A stretch of 54,269 nt of DNA from Candidatus Magnetocorallium paracelense (lineage in GTDB: Bacteria > Nitrospirota > Thermodesulfovibrionia > Thermodesulfovibrionales > Magnetobacteriaceae): assembly GCA_029001845.1 (NCBI GenBank), contig JAREWP010000037.1, positions 1 through 54,269 on the forward strand, in the 5' to 3' direction. The position numbers and the translations under genes are program-made. This document shows positions 51,602 through 54,269 of this stretch, piece by piece. Every line of letters begins with the position of its first letter. Within the stretch, counting starts at the first letter, position 1. A model generated the notes under the pieces. That model did no database searches. It saw nothing but the letters and a program-made list of their open reading frames with translations, and had not been told where the DNA came from.

Positions 51602-52831
51602 ATGGTATATAAAAAAGAAGGCTATATTCAACGCGAGATTGAATCCGTTCTGAAAGACCTGGTTAAACACTTTCCAGCCGTTGCCTTAACGGGCCCGCGC
51701 CAGTCGGGCAAGTCCACGCTCCTCTCCGCTATTTTTAGTGAAACCCATACCCTGGTATCCTTTGATGACCCTCTTATGAGGGAAAGGGCTATGTCTGATC
51801 CCGGTTTATTTATAGAATCATTGGGAAAACGGATTATCTTCGATGAAATACAATATGTCCCCCAAATCATTTCATATATCAAGATGCTGATCGATAAAGA
51901 TCGGGATATAAGAGGAAGATTTATAATAACCGGGTCACAGCAGTTTAATTTAATAAAAGATCTGAGTGATTCTCTGGCCGGAAGAATAGCGCTTTTGGAC
52001 CTTCTGCCTTTTTCGATCATTGAGCAGAGAAAGGTTCCCCTGCTGAAAAGTAGATTATCGGATCCATTGGAGTGCTTTGTTCATTCATGTTTGAGGGGCT
52101 CATTCCCTGAGGTTAACACACACTATGAAATGGACATTCGAAATTGGTATGGCAGTTATATCCAGACCTATCTGGAAAGAGATATCCGAACAATTTACAA
52201 TATCGGAAGTTTAAGGGAATTTCATCAGTTTTTACGACTTCTGGCGTCAAGATGCTCTCAGATATTATCTTTAAGCAGTTTTGCCAATGATCTTGGTATT
52301 AGTGTGAATACCGTAAAAAAGTGGATTTCAATATTAGAGGCAAGTCGGATAATTTATATTTTACCCCCCTTTTACCGTAATCTTGGAAAAAGAGTCAGAA
52401 AGAGCCCGAAGATATATTTTTTAGACTCCGGATTGGTGTGCTACCTGACAGGTATAAAAGAGAGAGATTACCTTCTGAATGGTACAATGGTCGGGCCGTT
52501 ATTTGAAAATTTTGTGATTCAGGAAACGGTCAAACATTTTTTTAACAGAGGAAGGAGGCCGAACCTGTTCTATCTCCGTTCCCACAATGATCTTGAGGTG
52601 GATCTTATCATAGAAGAGAGCTTGAAATTATACCCATTCGAAATTAAATTCACAAAGACTCCTCAACTGAAAATGGCCAGACAGATTGAACGGTTTAAGT
52701 CACTTTTTAGCGAGTTACAAATAGAGAAAGGAAATCTTATCACTATTTCGGATCATCACAGCCCATTGACAAAAGATGTTTCCGTTATAAATATGGATAC
52801 ATATGTACAAAAATTTGTTGATTTTGGATAA
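51602..52831 (+). CDS. AAA-type ATPase with DUF4143 domain
   Basis: The 409-residue protein has Walker A GPRQSGKS (31-38), Walker B RIIFDEIQ (about 76-83), a sensor FIITGSQQF, and a C-terminal DUF4143 domain with a conserved nuclease-like end (FYLRSHNDLEVDLIIEESLKLYPFEIKFTKT, in pieces). Such proteins are common in repeat-rich genomes, but the biological role is not known. The ATG has no ribosome binding site. The 225-bp gap before it is AT-rich and shows nothing. No partner gene is evident. Confidence 0.88.
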   Translation: MVYKKEGYIQREIESVLKDLVKHFPAVALTGPRQSGKSTLLSAIFSETHTLVSFDDPLMRERAMSDPGLFIESLGKRIIFDEIQYVPQIISYIKMLIDKDRDIRGRFIITGSQQFNLIKDLSDSLAGRIALLDLLPFSIIEQRKVPLLKSRLSDPLECFVHSCLRGSFPEVNTHYEMDIRNWYGSYIQTYLERDIRTIYNIGSLREFHQFLRLLASRCSQILSLSSFANDLGISVNTVKKWISILEASRIIYILPPFYRNLGKRVRKSPKIYFLDSGLVCYLTGIKERDYLLNGTMVGPLFENFVIQETVKHFFNRGRRPNLFYLRSHNDLEVDLIIEESLKLYPFEIKFTKTPQLKMARQIERFKSLFSELQIEKGNLITISDHHSPLTKDVSVINMDTYVQKFVDFG

Positions 52832-52845
52832 AAAATCATAATGCT

Positions 52846-52892
52846 TTTAGTCGCTTATGAGTAAAATCGTGTGCAAAACGGTCACGATATTT
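52846..52892 (-). repeat. 49-bp dispersed repeat, family B, diverged inverted copy
   Basis: TTTAGTCGCTTATGAGTAAA ... GTGTGCAAAACGG ... GATATTT is the reverse complement of the copies at 7457 and 33620 with about a dozen changes. It lies between the DUF4143 gene and the convergent next gene, 25 bp beyond the stop of the latter. Confidence 0.65.
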
Positions 52893-52916
52893 ATTTAAGA
52901 AGGAATCAAATGACCT

Positions 52917-54122
52917 CTAAGGGAAGGTATAATAAACATTTCGCGCAACTTCAACCCTGTGCCAATAATCTTTCGACCAAGTGTCGTGAGGTAGTATTTG
53001 TAAACGTTTCCGATTTTTTTTAACCAAAGCCGGAAGGCTGTATATGTTTTTTTTCATAGGTGCAAGTTTCATTTCATCTGTTCCGTCTCGATGTTCTACC
53101 CATCGGTAGTGTTTAAAAAAGCTTACATCGTTGGCTGTAGTTTCAATACGCAGAACTATACCATGCTTGTCATACATCTTGATCGATACTTTGTCCATCC
53201 GGTGTTTAATTCGGGTACCCTCTATTCCGGTGTGGAAGTTAGTGCCTGCTTCCCCCTGATATTGTCCGGTAAGCTTACGACCGAGAAATGTAGCGATATT
53301 ATCAACTTTGACAGCATGTATGGCGGTTCGCACAAACTCCTCACAGATCGGGGCAAGGTCGCTGTGTTTATTGAAGATGATATCAGTGGCGTATTCCACC
53401 TGCATCAGGCTCCAGTGATATCCCTGAGAGAATTCTTTAATAACGGGACAGTATTTTTCGGCAATCTTATTAAGGGTTTTATTGAGAACTTTAGGGGTAA
53501 TATTGTCAGAGAGCCTCTGCGCTTTTTCGAAATCATCAACTTCTATAAAGGCATTGTCAACCATCTTGTAAGCTATGCCGTTACTGTTGAGCTTTCCCGC
53601 AAGCTCGTTGTGACCGTTGTAATAAAATTGCAAGCGAAATGGCGCCCACGTGGGAACTCTCAGATAACACAGGCCCAATTCCGGTGTTATGAAATAGAAG
53701 TAATAATGCAGGCATTTGCCATCTGTGTATTTAAGAAAGGTCTTAAGGGTCTTTTTATTATGCCATGGCCTATAAGATGTGCATGGTTCCAGGGCCGAAA
53801 ATATATGTACCAAACCGGGCCGGTCTCCACGCTCCCTGATTATCTCTTTAACACGGCTCTCTTTGCGAAAGCTCTTTTTACGTATATACTCTGTCTCAAG
53901 ACCATTATCGCAAGCCAATTTCTCAGCGTTCAGACGAATCATATCCCTCAACGGCTCCGCCCATTTCGTATAATCAAATATGCGAATACCTTTTGCGTAA
54001 AGAAAAGCGGTCATCCCGTCGGCATAACAGATGTTGGGTATTGTACCGGTAATAACTACCCGGTCAAGGCAGGATATTGTTCCCCGAATCTTTGTACTGT
54101 GTCGCTCAATAAAATGACACAT
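52917..54122 (-). CDS. Conserved protein of a repetitive, possibly mobile family (truncated)
   Basis: About 401 residues from ATG 54122, chosen because AGAGGTG lies 6 bp upstream; GTG 54131 is part of that site. The sequence MCHFIERHSTKIRGTISCLD, followed by VVITGTIPNICYADGMTAFL, belongs to a family I recall as multi-copy in Desulfobacterota genomes. Full members, from memory, continue for about 100 residues with a MarR-like winged helix. Here the protein ends after SLPALVKKNRKRLQ and TWSKDYWHRVEVARNVYYTF, so the C-terminal domain is lost or replaced. No catalytic motif is clear. The last 138 bp of the window (54132-54269) show nothing but the start region. Confidence 0.6.
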   Translation of the reverse strand: MCHFIERHSTKIRGTISCLDRVVITGTIPNICYADGMTAFLYAKGIRIFDYTKWAEPLRDMIRLNAEKLACDNGLETEYIRKKSFRKESRVKEIIRERGDRPGLVHIFSALEPCTSYRPWHNKKTLKTFLKYTDGKCLHYYFYFITPELGLCYLRVPTWAPFRLQFYYNGHNELAGKLNSNGIAYKMVDNAFIEVDDFEKAQRLSDNITPKVLNKTLNKIAEKYCPVIKEFSQGYHWSLMQVEYATDIIFNKHSDLAPICEEFVRTAIHAVKVDNIATFLGRKLTGQYQGEAGTNFHTGIEGTRIKHRMDKVSIKMYDKHGIVLRIETTANDVSFFKHYRWVEHRDGTDEMKLAPMKKNIYSLPALVKKNRKRLQILPHDTWSKDYWHRVEVARNVYYTFP

Positions 54123-54269
54123 CTGTATCACCTCTTATCGGTTTCCATTAATCAGTTTAGGGCATATGCCCTTTTCTTATATTGGCATATTTGGTTTGGA
54201 TTTTGCGTTGATGAGTCAGTAGTAGGGAACTATATTGCCCTTTTATAAAAATTTAATTTAAAAAATCAG

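Noticed and set aside
53091-54248. 385-codon open frame on the + strand
   Set aside because: It lies entirely opposite the minus-strand gene at 52917-54122, whose sequence has coherent family blocks and a ribosome binding site. The + strand translation has no recognisable motif.

Overview
The window is a chromosomal segment from a Gram-negative bacterium with an anaerobic, respiratory lifestyle. The evidence is periplasmic and lipoprotein signal peptides, an LPS-kinase-like protein, a DUF748/AsmA-like envelope protein, a membrane nitrate reductase, a multihaem cytochrome, an anaerobic sulfite reductase and formate-tetrahydrofolate ligase. The gene content and HxWRQPL-type histidine kinases fit Desulfobacterota (former Deltaproteobacteria) or a related deep lineage best. 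No rRNA or marker gene allows a firm placement. I saw no tRNA, rRNA or CRISPR array.

Layout. (1) 1-750: a 7-bp tandem array, a four-helix-bundle (S23-like) gene between inverted GATTGAC-type repeats, and a palindromic element. (2) 751-11865: a seven-gene signalling block on the + strand: receiver-kinase, PhnD-like periplasmic protein, membrane PAS sensor without a kinase, separate kinase, lone receiver, duplicated helical lipoprotein, and a 1442-aa hybrid kinase with HPt. (3) 11866-15168 (minus): metallo-beta-lactamase-fold hydrolase, OmpR-type regulator, and a histidine kinase with a CxxCH haem sensor domain. The kinase diverges from an octahaem hydroxylamine-oxidoreductase-like cytochrome (15584-16936), followed by two exported TPR proteins. 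(4) 18615-25441: LPS-type kinase, BrnT-like toxin/antitoxin joined to a large DUF748 protein, a MazEF-type pair with a dead toxin, and a uridine-kinase-like protein. (5) 26033-33101: receiver plus SLC13 transporter, fhs, trxA, a TlpA-like lipoprotein, ffh. (6) 33930-46331: narK, a PP2C-kinase fusion, narG, narH, narI, asrA, asrB, asrC. (7) 46494-54269: hisA, CPBP protease, a HEPN gene split by a 46-bp palindrome, an atypical P1B-ATPase, broken genes including a HigB-type toxin, a DUF4143 ATPase, and a protein of a repetitive, possibly mobile family.

How the genes may work together. NarK would import nitrate and NarGHI would reduce it to nitrite on the cytoplasmic side. Two candidate ammonia-forming nitrite sinks are present: the periplasmic octahaem cytochrome, probably controlled by the divergent haem-sensor two-component pair, and the cytoplasmic AsrABC, which lies directly downstream of narI. 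AsrABC is classically a sulfite reductase, so its use on nitrite is inference. A perfect 7-1-7 Fur-type palindrome lies in front of narK.

The window is rich in miniature palindromic elements. One family of about 150 bp has five copies, two of them sitting between narH and narI (where narJ would be expected) and between asrB and asrC. Other families abut or overlap gene starts and ends. The clearest insertion is the 46-bp perfect palindrome that splits the HEPN gene and is flanked by a 3-bp target duplication.
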